This document shows positions 12,701 to 23,047 of a stretch of 64,000 nucleotides of DNA, piece after piece (positions within the stretch are counted from its first letter, which is position 1; every line of letters begins with the position of its first letter). The stretch is from Acorus gramineus (Eukaryota; Streptophyta; Magnoliopsida; Acorales; Acoraceae), in the NCBI GenBank assembly GCA_030737835.1, contig CM060847.1:11670704-11734703 (forward strand). The letters are read 5' to 3'. The position numbers were made by a program, and so were the translations under genes. Below the pieces are notes generated by a model. It had not been told where the DNA came from and searched no databases. It saw only the letters and a program-made list of their open reading frames with translations.

Positions 12701-13385
12701 AGTAAATCATATACATCATGCTCTTGATCACATCTTTGTTTGAAAATCCATCTCCTGATAACATTTATGAGAAACATATACATCATGCTCTTGATGACAT
12801 CTTTGCTTGAAAACCTGTCTCCTGATAACATTTATGAGAAACATATACATCATGCTCTTGATAACATTTAAATTCACACATCATGCATTGCACGATCCAT
12901 ATTTGCAATAAAACCAAAATCTTTACAAGTAAATCAAGCAATTGTAGAGGCTCAGGGTACCCCATGAAACAAAAGATGTTGAGCATACAAACAACATAGG
13001 ATGTCTTATTGAATTGCTTGTTCACGTAAGATAACATGATAATTCTTCTAAACTAATACAGCTACATGGGGCATCTCTCTTGCTTGTCTTATGCACCCTA
13101 CTACCATAGCATTTTTTAATCTGAATATTTATGACATAACACCTCCCTTAAATTTGTATTGTGGATAAAAACAGTGTTCATAGGGATGCATGAGGTGATT
13201 TTACTTGAAATTGGACATGTTTGAAACAGATGTGGAAGACATTGGACAGAGCACACAGTTTTGAAGCATTGGTGCTGCTATTGGAAGTGTGTCTCCTCTG
13301 CTTCACTTATATGATGATCATCTCAAAAATTCCTCGGAAAGAGCATGTGGATTGGCACTCAATCCGACACCTGTGGCTAGGTTGA
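9428..13385 (+). CDS. P-loop NTPase/GTPase-like protein with C-terminal membrane tail, 7 exons
   Basis: Exons by eye: 9428-9657, 9757-9938, 10024-10198, 10289-10485, 11310-11435, 11519-11622 and 13230-13385, giving 389 residues. All introns are GT-AG and all phases agree. The N-terminus is acidic and low in complexity. The P-loop is GPEGSGRSS at 107-115, with Arg113 where the family consensus has Lys. DTRG at 165-168 looks like a G3/Walker B element, and THGD at 270-273 could serve as the guanine-specificity motif. Residues about 351-370 (from ALVLLLEVCLL onward) form one hydrophobic segment followed by a short charged end, so the protein could be tail-anchored. Plant genomes carry an uncharacterised 'P-loop nucleoside triphosphate hydrolase superfamily' of this shape. 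I do not know a tested function. The last exon rests on frame and splice borders plus the membrane-like segment, and is the least certain. Confidence 0.8.
9674..9708. repeat. (CT)n microsatellite in intron 1 of the P-loop gene
   Basis: About 17 uninterrupted CT units lie directly after the 5' splice site region and an A-tract in a 99-base intron. The tract fills a large part of the intron's pyrimidine content. Confidence 0.95.
11224..11323 (+). repeat. 50-bp tandem duplication of a splice acceptor region
   Basis: Two head-to-tail 50-bp copies are present, each containing TTTGTAATATnTGTTGTGAT followed by TGGCAGA and a (C/G)A(C/A)AAACCT-like stretch. The second copy supplies the acceptor used for exon 5 (AG at 11308-11309). 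The first carries an intact decoy AG at 11258-11259. Confidence 0.85.
12515..12975. repeat. Nested tandem repeat in intron 6 of the P-loop gene
   Basis: A short module around ATCTCCTGATAACATTTATG plus CATATACATCATGCTCTTGA occurs four times. A longer module (ATTTAAATTCACACATCATG through AGGTACCCCATGAAA) occurs twice, near 12568-12675 and 12866-12968. The arrangement suggests successive unequal exchange. ORFs on the minus strand here are translations of the repeat. Confidence 0.85.
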
Positions 13386-13425
13386 GAGGTATAAGTATTC
13401 TCCATATCTAATGTTTTGCAGGATG

Positions 13426-13487
13426 CATGTAAATAAAGTATGTTTGCATCTGGTGTCATGTAAATAAAGTATGTTTGCATCTGGTGT
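13426..13487 (+). repeat. 31-bp perfect tandem duplication downstream of the P-loop gene stop
   Basis: CATGTAAATAAAGTATG plus TTTGCATCTGGTGT is repeated twice without a mismatch, beginning 40 bases after the stop codon. Each copy includes AATAAA, so the likely poly(A) signal is duplicated. Confidence 0.9.
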
Positions 13488-15146
13488 AATTAACTAATTA
13501 CTAGTAGTTATGTTGAGTTGACATCTTACACTTAAATTTCCAGACTTATTATGCTATGAGAAGTTTTATTGCAAATAATATGAATGGTATTGTGAAAAGA
13601 TGCTTGAGATGAAGTGTCTTTTGTGATTTCTGTGATCTATAATTGTCTGGTTCTATAAAATAGAAATATATATATTCTCTTTTTTGGTTGGCAAGTTCTG
13701 CTAGGTGTTGGGTGTTTAGGTTTATTTAACATATGCTCTCATGGTAGGTATGTTGGCAATTGATTTGCAATTATGCATTTGCACTGCCTTTTTTCGTGGA
13801 ACTGAAATCGCATTAATCATATGTTACTTTTGAAGATGTTGCCTGACAGTTTTTTATACGAACACATCTAAAAATTGCTTTTAGTTATAAACAGTGGGAA
13901 AATAGCTTTTAAGATTTTCAACAAATGTATGTTTCATGATAATCTAATTTCAAAAGCAGGATAGGCTTGACTCGGGCTCATCTCACTTTGGTCTGTTTAT
14001 GCTTATTTAAATTGAAATGACATTTTATTCATTGATCTAGTTAAATCACTCTTTTAGTTTATTGTCTAAATGTTTTATATGAACCAAAAATATCAGGAAG
14101 GACGACATTATTTCCAACCTCGACATGTTTTAAATTTTTTAAGACAAAGGGCATGCCTTTGTGAAAAATTGAAGTATATAAAACGAATTAAACATGTATT
14201 CCATTTCATAAAAAAAATTGCATATTTTGATAAACTAGTATGTATATTAGGTTGTAAAATAGGAATACAAATTGGGTTGCCAAAAGAAAAGGATTATCAT
14301 TGGTCTATGTAATTTATGGAATTCACGTGATATTGTACAATTCATTAATGGTGATTTTAAGATAAAATATACTATTTGTTGTACAGATTGACTTAAAAAT
14401 TATATTGTATGTATAACTTTAGGAAAATGTTACATACATTCTCTTTTCTAGTCTCCGGTTGAGCACATGTTCTGATTTTTTTTTAAAATTGTATAATTCA
14501 TAGTTATATGTTCTTAAAAAAAATGAATGATATATTATAATAAATTGCTCTAATGAGGTAAACATCTCCCAGTATTTTTAATCCATTAGGTTTTTTAGCT
14601 CCCTCAAATTTTTTAGATTTTCAAAACATTCCCACGTTAGTGGTTAAATTTTGCATGTGTTTGATAGTTAATAGCTTACATATGATGCATAACAATGTAT
14701 TACACATTACACGATGTATTACATATGATGCATAACAATGTATTGGTTTGACGTATAGGGAACAGATAACAGTATGACTTGACAATGTACACAAAATGCA
14801 TAACAAAATATACAAAGTGAACCTTTTTTATTTACTTCATACATCAAAATACAAGTATTAATCTGATTCAAAGCGGGACCCTTCCCCAATTAATTAACAA
14901 TTCAGTTGGAAACAAGTCTAACTATTCACTCTCAACCATACAAAAATCTCTTATCAATCGAGAGAAAAATAGTGAATTATTTGACTAGTGCATGAAATCT
15001 GCACACAGTGACACAGGGTAACTTATTAATCCATTACAATAAATATGGGGTATAAATACAACCTAGAACCTAATATAGCTTTTACATTATGGTATACAAA
15101 TGAAAAGAATTATCCTAAATAAATAAATGCCATTGCAATCTCAACT
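13488..15146. other. Convergent intergenic region, no gene
   Basis: This lies between the 3' ends of the P-loop gene (+) and the peptidyl-tRNA hydrolase gene (-). It is AT-rich. A direct repeat at about 14676-14750 (ACATATGATGCATAACAATG, twice) is the only structure I see. The 3' untranslated regions of both genes must lie here. Confidence 0.55.
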
Positions 15147-18100
15147 TCATCTGTTCAAAAGCTTTGATGACTTGGCACTGTTGACAAGCGTTGCGCTTTT
15201 GTTGAAACCTTCGAGTACAAGAACCCGCACTGCTTCCGCCCCGTTTTGGAAGGTAAAGTCGAGCTGTGAATGCACAGAATGAGTTGGTTGGTCAACTTTT
15301 ACATGTACTATTGAGCATAGATATATCTGTATAACCAATGTTTTAATCATGTTCTAATGAGATAAAATACCTCTTCACGTTCTTTTTTGTTGAAGGGCCG
15401 CAAAACAAAATTGGCGGAATCCATTTTTCCAGGAGGTCGGCCAATGCCTTAACAAAAATGATTCTAAGGATATAAATAAACAAAAATGAAAGAAAACGTA
15501 ACAGAGAACAAGAATGAATAGTACACAAAAAGAAAAAAAAAAGAGAGAATGAGGAGGGCTCATGGTCTCTTACCTATCCTTAAACGTGGAAAGTCACGAG
15601 CTCCTTTCAAGTGATTGATGACACTTCTCATCCTGCAAGCAGAGGTTTGTGCATCTTGTTAAACCTTCTTCATGACTTCCATGTAAAACTTTCCCAGATC
15701 AATCTAAAATATCATGATCAGATTGCTATCTAGATTGCTATTAATATGATTTTATAAGCGCACAGAGCAAATATGTAACGATTTACTCTACACTTGATGC
15801 CATATCATTGTCACTTTCTTCGGATCCCATTTATCACCAAGCATAACATTTAACTTTCATATAGCACCATCAAAAACAATCATCCAGATTCTCCCATGAA
15901 GTTGTCAAAATGTACACGCGTTTTATAAGCTGTCAAAATCAACCATTATGATTTGGAGGAGGGTGCAAAATTTAATTGTACACGTGTTTTTTTTATGTGC
16001 ACGTGTGATTGTTCTTATTATATTTAGTGTGTCAAGGTCTTAAATGTGAAGGGCGGCACAGTCTATTGCAACTTTGTAAGCAGTTTCAAATGATTTGTTG
16101 AAACAATAAGATCAGCCAATACATTAATGAGGTGTATCTCGATCCAAAAAATGTTATTGATAGCAATGAGAGATACCCGTTATGGCCACCATGTCCACCC
16201 TTTGGCAATAAGCGCAATTTTGCAAAAGGCAGATCCAAGTCATCAAATATCTGCAAAAATATCATAATTTTACGTAATGTGGAACAGATAAAGATTTTGA
16301 AGGACAACAGAAATATATAAAAGTATAAAATGTTTACCAGAAGTACTTGATTCAGTGGTATGTCATAATAAGAAATGATCGATCCAACCTTCATATGCGA
16401 ATCCAGACACAAGGTTATAAAAAAATTTGATATAGTGAAACACAATAATATATGATTTCAGATAAGTTACTTACAGACTCACCACTTGCATTCATGAATG
16501 TTTGTGGTTTGGCAAGAATAATGGGAACATCTCCAATCCGTCCTACACATAATAAAGAACAAACAAATTCAGGATTTGAAATCGGGACAACAAATATGAA
16601 GAGCCCTAGACAACAGCATTCAACACAAAACAAGTTCATCATGCACCTTGCAAGTGGTGAGATATATTATGAGTCCTTTATACATGTGTTGAGATAATTT
16701 GAAGGGGTTTGGACCTAATTCTTATTCCCTTTATTTGTTGAATTCAGTGTTGGTTGGGGGTAAATTGATATGCCGAGTTTTGGCCCATGAAACTTAAGAA
16801 TGTGTCTCCGCATACAAGATCAGAAGTTAAAAAATGTAAACTGTCCATCTGCTTTCACATTGAATTTGTCCATTCCATTAAGATGTACTTGTAACCTCAA
16901 ATATTTACATACCATAGGTTGTGTATACTTATAATGCAGGACATTTATCATGTTTGTAATGTTTCAAAATTACTATTTGAACAGGTAGGAGAATTCAAAG
17001 TGTCCACTTTTGGCTCATAATCACTTTATGGGTTTGGCTGTGTGGGTTCACAAATGCAAAAGCTGAATCAACAAGGCAATTGAACATATGTTAGAAGAAA
17101 AAAAAATTATAATTATAATTAAGTTGGCAAGATCCCATACAAGAAGGATCCAAGATAGTCTGGACATGGGAAAAGCATTAAACTAGGATCATGAAGATGA
17201 TAACCAGATAAAAGAATATATCAAACAATTCAATAGAAAAACCATAAAATTGTATCAAATTATACGGGCCACTACTTGTAGTGGTGGTAAGTGCTCTGGC
17301 TAACAAGACAAAGTCCTGAGTTACAATCTTGAAAGCAGCCACTTTATGCAACAAAAATGCCAAAATTAAGACCACATCCAGTATCTCTCCTCCCACCACC
17401 CTGCTATAAGCAGGACCTCCCTGGATGATGACCTTTTTTGCATGAGTTACAAGAATGAGATGTCATAATCTTAATTAACACGACACATTCAATTGTGGTT
17501 CCAATGCCATAGAAGTTTGATGCCACAATTAATGTCAAGCATTTGTAGGAAATTAAGTACTCAATTGTACAATGAAAGTAGAATTTCAAACTTATGGAAT
17601 CCACTAATAGGGGGTAGTCAATTAGGATTTTCATGCACAAAATGCCCATGTCCGTGGATTTATAAATCTTGTGTTATTCAATCAGGATATTAATTTATGG
17701 ACAAAAAGTACAGCGTTATTCAATTGAGACATTATTTCATGGATATAAAGTCCATTGTTATTCGATTGAAACATTATTTCGCAGACAAAAAATCCAGCGT
17801 TATTCGATTGAGACATTATTTCGTAAAGAAAAAATCCAGCGTTATTCGATTGAGACATTATTTCGTGGACAAAAAGTCCAGCGTTATTCGATTGAGATTC
17901 CTGGTAGTAGATATTTTGTCATGTGTTATTCAATTTAAATAGGATTTATAAAGACTTTTATAAATCATGGATTTTTGTGGCCTTTTGTAGACTTTAAATA
18001 GAGAAATATAAATGAAAAAAGTCATTTCAAAATCCCACCCATTCTCATGGACTTTTATTCTAGCATTGTGAATATATCTTCTTTTTTTTCTTTTAACAGA

Positions 18101-20280
18101 ACTCATTTCTTTTATGGATGATGGTTATTTTATGCTTTTCATATTTTTATTCTCGTATCAGTCTTTACCCAAAACCAAGTACCATCTTTTTAAAATCCAA
18201 CCCTATACAAATAACACCCTCAAAAACCAAAATTCCTGCACTGATGAAATTTTCACAACATATGCTACACAATTATATAATAATTTTTGCTTTATCCTGA
18301 ACTACAACATTATAATAATTCATTCACAATCACTATGAACTTTAGATCACCCATATATGTCATACAAAACCAACCAATCGGTCATATGTTGACAACATTC
18401 CAACAACAAGATTATTCACTAGATCCCAATCAAAATGCATTCATGACTAAAGTATTTGGAAACATGTTTGAAAAGTAGTTTTTCACTTAAAGCTACTCTT
18501 AAAATTATATTATCAAGAAGTATACTTTTGTTATGTTTAGGAAAAGCTCATTTTTTCCTGTTCATAAATAAAAACTTCTTTTTTTTTTCCTTATAAAATT
18601 CAGGATCGCTTGGGGCATTTGGAAACATGTTTAGATTATATATGATTTCTACAAAAGCATAATCATCCAAACATATGTCCAAACACTACATTTGAAAATG
18701 AGTGTTTTTATCATGACATTCTAACAATATGCATTTCAGATATATGAAGATCGATATTTATTATATTAAATTACATTTTATATTGGGTATGAATAATTCA
18801 TGTTGAATTTGAATATTTGAGTTTTTTATTTGTTATTTTAAAAATCCAAAAACAAGTTTATGAGAATCAACAGAAATCCACCTATGAAAGTCTACAAAAA
18901 GTACGTGAAATTCTATGAGAGTCAATATGTGAAAGTCTATAAAAGTCTGTAAAAGTCTGTGAAAGTCCATGAAAGTCAGTCTGTGAAAGTCTGTGAAAGA
19001 TTACAAAAGTCTGTGAAAATATGTGAAAGTCCATGAGAGTCAATCTGTGAAATTTTACAAAAGTCTGTGAAAGTCTGCAAAATCTACAAAAGTCCATCAC
19101 TTATATAATGTCTACAGAAATCCATCAAAGTCCGTATCGATTACCCCCCCCCCCCCCCATTACCTTTTCCAAAAAGAGCTTTGAAGCGAACACTGTTTAC
19201 CGATATCCCTTCAGCTTCAGCTACAGCATCTACCATCTCAAACCCAACCTATAAGGAAGTCCATAAGAGAATAAAGAATCATAATCATTAATCTTCTTTC
19301 AAAAGAAAGGATACAGGATTAGGCATATACCCAAAATCCCACAAAATGCCTGAGAGTAATTAACTCCCTACATACATTATTACTTTCTAAATTATTTAGG
19401 GAGCTCTCATAAACATCTAAATCAATTGTCATAAGAATTTCAAAAATCTGAACATGTTAGTTATTTAGAGAGCCATAACTTATTGATCCAGTGGTGAGAA
19501 TTACTTAAATGGATTCGGCTTAGGCTTAACCCAGAACACAACAGGACCAGACCAATGTGATACGACCGAAACACATGCACATACACACCAACTCACATTG
19601 AATGTAATCCTAAAGTCTTACAATGCTAGGAATCTAATGAAGAGCACAAAACAAAAAAGAAAATGAGGAATCGGTTCTATCGTGGATATCCTGCGATGTC
19701 ACACATGAACCAAATTCTTTATATCCAGATATTTCTGATGCATAAACATATAACACCACATATAAGGAGAGACCCAATGCAATCAAAAGGTCCCTCATTG
19801 ACTACGAATCTCAATTTTTTTTCAATCAAGATTACGCTTTCCAGTGAATCAAAACCAAGCAACAAATCAATTGGGGAAAAACCAAAACCAAAAACCCATT
19901 TCACTTGGAAAAAAAAAAAAAAGCAATTCTTTGAATGATTTTTCAATTGATTCAATCACGAATGACATCAATTGCATCTTAGAACAAATACCCAACATGA
20001 CCCAATGTCAATCTCACACGGAAAACGTGGTGGGTGAAAGGATTGGTGTTCTTACGTTATGCCTGGTGCCTCGATAGACGCTTCCGGGGTTGCCGAGGCC
20101 GACGAGAAGCCAGGGTTTGGGCTTCGACGTCTCGGTGGAGGCTGTCATCACAATCTTCGACGAGGAAGACGAAGAGGAGAGAGGGAATGGTGAGTTGTTG
20201 CGGGTTGGGGAGAATCGGGGGATAAACCTAAGCATGGATGTGGGGGTTGACCATGGTAATCGAAGCGTGTGGACCTGCAT
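15147..20280 (-). CDS. PTH: Peptidyl-tRNA hydrolase, organellar type, 8 exons
   Basis: Exons in transcript order: 20280-20056, 19248-19164, 16542-16475, 16388-16338, 16250-16177, 15632-15574, 15447-15371 and 15263-15147, giving 251 residues with all frames consistent. The enzyme hydrolyses the ester bond of peptidyl-tRNA released prematurely from ribosomes. GLGNPG is at residues 61-66, and RHN at 73-75 holds the expected catalytic His74. FMN ends at Asn121, DDLDLP is at 146-151, and GGHGGHNG ends at 168 with Asn167. These match the bacterial Pth active-site residues, so the protein should be active. Residues 1 to about 50 are Ser/Arg/Pro-rich, suggesting plastid or mitochondrial import. The plant CRS2 splicing factors are relatives, but the intact catalytic set favours the true hydrolase. 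Three in-frame ATGs occur in exon 1 (residues 1, 16 and 45), and the start chosen is the most upstream. Confidence 0.93.
17281..17425 (+). mobile_element. tRNA-derived SINE-like fragment
   Basis: The order of parts matches plant Au-type SINEs: an A-box-like GTGGTAAGTGCTCTGG, a B-box-like GAGTTACAATC, then GCAGCC..TTATGCAACAA, and a tail with CTCCTCCCACCACCCTGC and GCAGGACCTCCCTGG. It lies antisense in intron 2 of the peptidyl-tRNA hydrolase gene. The assignment is from memory of the family layout. Confidence 0.55.
17658..17905. repeat. 42-bp tandem repeat, about five copies
   Basis: The unit contains GTTATTCGATTGAGACATTA followed by TTTCGTGGACAAAAAGTCCAGC. Because the unit is a multiple of three, two frames stay open and would translate as 14-residue repeats. 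It is part of the element at 17610-19158. Confidence 0.85.
18885..19100. repeat. Short tandem repeats of GTCTGTGAAAGTC type
   Basis: More than ten variants of a 10-12 base word (GTCTGTGAAA, GTCCATGAAA, GTCTACAAAA) run head to tail near the right end of the same element. They read on the minus strand as a repetitive open frame that is not a gene. Confidence 0.8.
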
Positions 20281-22140
20281 GTCGTTGTTGCCGCCGCCAC
20301 CGCAGCCCGCCGCCGCTTTGAATGGGTACCCTCTCTCTTTCTCTAATCACCAGTGCCCTGTTTGGGATAGGTTTGGCCATTCGGGCCTAAGGGGCTTCTG
20401 GCCCGGGCCAGGGCCAGCCGGGCCAGCCCATAGGCCCATCCTGAGCGGGCCAAGTCCGGGCCGGGCCGGACTTTGTGGTCCGGATCATTTTTTACTATGT
20501 TTTATGTTTTTAATTTGGTTTAACCTCAAACATAGAAAAAAAAAAAGTGAATAGAAGAGTTGAGTAATTTGAATTGAAAAAACTTTGGACAATAAAAATT
20601 ATTTGAATTGAATATTAATTTATGGGTGATTATTGCATCACATTTCTACAATGAAACTGGTCAAACGGCTCAGATTCCGTTCAACCGTAGTTCAAACATC
20701 CAAAAAAATGAACGTTCAGGAAACGAATTCCGTTCAAATGGCATTCGAATTACAGTTTAAAAAATAAAAGAACGACTGCATATTACTTTAAAAAATTGCT
20801 TTGAATAATAAAAATTATTTGAATTGAATATTAGTTTATCGGTGATGACTGCATCACAATAAAAATGTGTACATTCCAATTAGGTTAGCACCTACTCATT
20901 TTATCTATCATTTACAAAACTCTGCTCAAAGCTATCCTTATAAGTAAATTTAAACTAAACTTCAATTCAAATTTAACATTACAAGTAATTTTGAATTAAA
21001 CCTAGGAACTAGGTTGTCCGGGCTGAGCTTGGGGTTTTTTCCCAAAGCCGAGGCTTGGCCCTATGGCCTATGGGGTGACCGGGATCGAGCCGTGTCCAGG
21101 CTCACGAGCCATTTGGAAAACAGGGGGAATAAGATGGAAAAAAGAGGATGAAGTACAAAAACATATTTGTTTCATGATAAACGATATGTCTAGGTGCAGC
21201 CTCATTTGCTGTTCACCTCTTTTTTAAAAAAATCATTCGTTCTCCAATTAAAGTACATGTTATTATATGAAATGAAAATATACTGAGATACACTTAAATA
21301 TTTTTTCTCTTTAAAAAAATAAAAGATGTTCTTACTCCATATACTATGATGGAATCTCAAACACTATGTGAGACTGCAAAACGAATTGAGTATATCAACA
21401 CTTGTGTTTCATTGTTCATAAGGAATAGGTGGATATAAATATGTCAAAATAAATGACAATAAACTTATATTGATATTTTAAATCCCCTGAAATTGTGTTA
21501 TTCCACGCCCTCTACTCTGAAATAGGTGTCCCTAACATTATTCATATTAAAAATACATCTTGTTATCTATTCTGAAATATGTATTTACTATTTCATAAAA
21601 AAATCAAAACATGTGCAGACTGTCCGCGGGACTGTCCCTAACATTATTCATATTAAAAATACATCTCTTTATCTATATCATTTTTTTTCAAAAAAAAATT
21701 AATATCATTCAATAAAACATATAATAATAAAATAAATAAAAAAAATGAATAAAAACAGCATATAAAAATGAAAATAATGTCTCTAATTAAAATTACATGT
21801 TATTCAAATCATCAATTGCATGACTTCTATCACCGTTTTATAAATTTTTCTATGATAAACTTTTCATGTGAAATTTTTTCTTACTGCTCTTACACCCTCA
21901 TTTTTGTGAATTTATCTCCATTGCTTACAAGAACACGTCATCAGTGATGGAGAGAGAAAAAAACAAAGAAACATAGGCCGGCGGCTGCCCATTCACTGCC
22001 CACACATTTCACAGACTCTCCTCTCATCACATCAACAATAACAGCAGCACCAACTCACCAATACAAAAATCACACACCAAATAACATCAACCTTCCAAAC
22101 CTCCCACTAAACAATACCCTTTCCAGTCAAACCAGCCAAC
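20281..22140. other. Intergenic region between PTH and the peptide gene
   Basis: This is upstream of both divergent genes. Apart from the GGCC-rich element at 20385-21118 it is AT-rich. A duplicated phrase (CCTAACATTATTCATATTAA at about 21531 and 21636) suggests a small local duplication. Sequence near 21480 (CCCCTGAAATTGTGTTATTC) echoes the MITE at 1594-2012 and may be a fragment of that family. Confidence 0.5.
20385..21118. mobile_element. Element with GGCC-rich ends, family of 36480-37000 and 38500-39050
   Basis: The left block (to about 20485) is dense in GGGCC/GGCCC words such as GGCCCGGGCCAGGGCCAGCC. An AT-rich middle follows, then a second block near 21015-21115 with GTCCGGGCTGAGC and CCTATGGCCTATGGGG. 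This GC-AT-GC layout and its vocabulary are shared with the pair further right. There is no ORF. Confidence 0.5.
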
Positions 22141-22145
22141 TTGAT

Positions 22146-22172
22146 CTCCCTCCCTCCCTCCCTCCCTCCCTC
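22146..22172. repeat. (CTCC)n tract upstream of the peptide gene
   Basis: About six CTCC units lie just upstream of the TATA box. Pyrimidine patches of this kind are common in plant core promoters. Confidence 0.9.
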
Positions 22173-22191
22173 TTACAAACATTTCCTCCAA

Positions 22192-22197
22192 TATAAA
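22192..22197 (+). promoter_or_regulatory. TATA box of the secreted peptide gene
   Basis: TATAAA within AATATAAAGGG lies 51 bases before the start codon, so the 5' leader should be short, about 20-25 bases. Confidence 0.7.
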
Positions 22198-22248
22198 GGG
22201 AGCCCCCCCATCCCTTTAAATCCAAAGCAGGCACAACATTTTTCTTCA

Positions 22249-22512
22249 ATGGCTCAACACAAGGCTTTGGTATTCTCCTTCATATTTGTCCTCCTCATCT
22301 CTGCACATACAATTCAAGCTAGGAAGCTCTTGGGTGATGATGGGAAGGGAGTGCAACCACAATCCTTGGAAGGTAGTATGCTATTCATGAATGTCCTTCC
22401 TAGAGGCCCCCTGTCGCCGCCTTCTTCCCCAAGCCGGAGGGGCCACCGCATGGAAATCAGGAGTGTAGACCGCATTTTGAGATCGGTGCCAAGTCCCGGC
22501 GATGGCCACTAG
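22249..22512 (+). CDS. Small secreted peptide precursor, PIP/PIPL-like
   Basis: This 87-residue precursor has a clear signal peptide (residues 1 to about 25; the core FSFIFVLLISA ends near TIQA|RK), a variable middle, and a C-terminal SVPSPGDGH that runs to the stop codon. A Ser-x-Pro-Ser core followed by G-x-G-H is the signature of PAMP-induced secreted peptides (PIP and PIP-LIKE, SGPSxxGxGH). These are released by proteolysis, Pro-hydroxylated and perceived by RLK7-type receptors. An internal GPLSPPSSPSRRGH (residues about 53-66) resembles a second, degenerate copy, and some PIP members do carry two. Val replaces the usual Gly in the C-terminal motif, so a CEP-like or unclassified peptide is an alternative. 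The start has a TATA box 51 bases upstream. Single exon. Confidence 0.8.
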   Translation: MAQHKALVFSFIFVLLISAHTIQARKLLGDDGKGVQPQSLEGSMLFMNVLPRGPLSPPSSPSRRGHRMEIRSVDRILRSVPSPGDGH

Positions 22513-23047
22513 ATTATTAATGTAGACCTCTCTTCCTACAGAACACGGCTTAATTACCCTTCTCTCCATTTTCTTAGTTACAACTGAAATTTTTTGTTCT
22601 ATACATTAGTTTTGATACAGAAAGGTCTATTTGTATACCAGAGGAATTTATAGAAGATACGTATGAAAGATGATGGTTTTATTTATTATTTATTGCTACG
22701 CATTGTTATGAATATAGCATCAAAAGAATTAGTTAGCATTGTTACTCGCGGTGATGGTCTTACAGAGTCCATATGGCAGGGCATATCAAGCATCGAATTT
22801 ATGTAATTCGAGTATCACATGATTGGAATCTCTAAAAATTCATGTAATCTTATTTTCATCAGATGATACAAAAGATGCATGTGAAAGACATAGACAACAA
22901 GGTAAGCTCCAAGACCTCCATCCAATTGGGGGGAGGGGGGGAACACCAGTGTGACAATGGGAATCCAATCCATTGTATATCATATTGATTTCCCTTTTCC
23001 CTCTCATGAGATAGACATCGAAAGATGTTTTATAATTACATTGATAT
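22513..23047. other. Convergent 3' region between the peptide gene and CRR3
   Basis: Holds the 3' untranslated regions of both genes. A short G run with GGGGGGAGGGGGGG lies near 22927-22941. I see no gene. Confidence 0.5.

Larger units (their letters stand above)
17610..19158. mobile_element. 1.5-kb non-autonomous DNA element in PTH intron 2, GGGGGTARTC ends
   Basis: The left end reads GGGGGTAGTCAATTAGGATT. The right end, reverse-complemented, reads GGGGGTAATCGATACGGACT, extended to about 15 G. These are imperfect inverted ends. Subterminal regions on both sides are tandem arrays of short units containing AAAGTCC/TCCATGAAAGTC-like words. I see no transposase ORF. The right end stops six bases into the intron, beside the 5' splice site of exon 2. 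A target duplication is not clear. Confidence 0.65.

Noticed and set aside
17658-17905. CRISPR-like direct repeats
   Set aside because: The units are contiguous with no unique spacers, and the genome is a plant nuclear one. It is an ordinary tandem repeat.
17669-17942. A repeat protein with 14-residue units
   Set aside because: Two frames are open because the 42-bp DNA repeat is a multiple of three. It lies within a transposon in an intron and lacks any start context.
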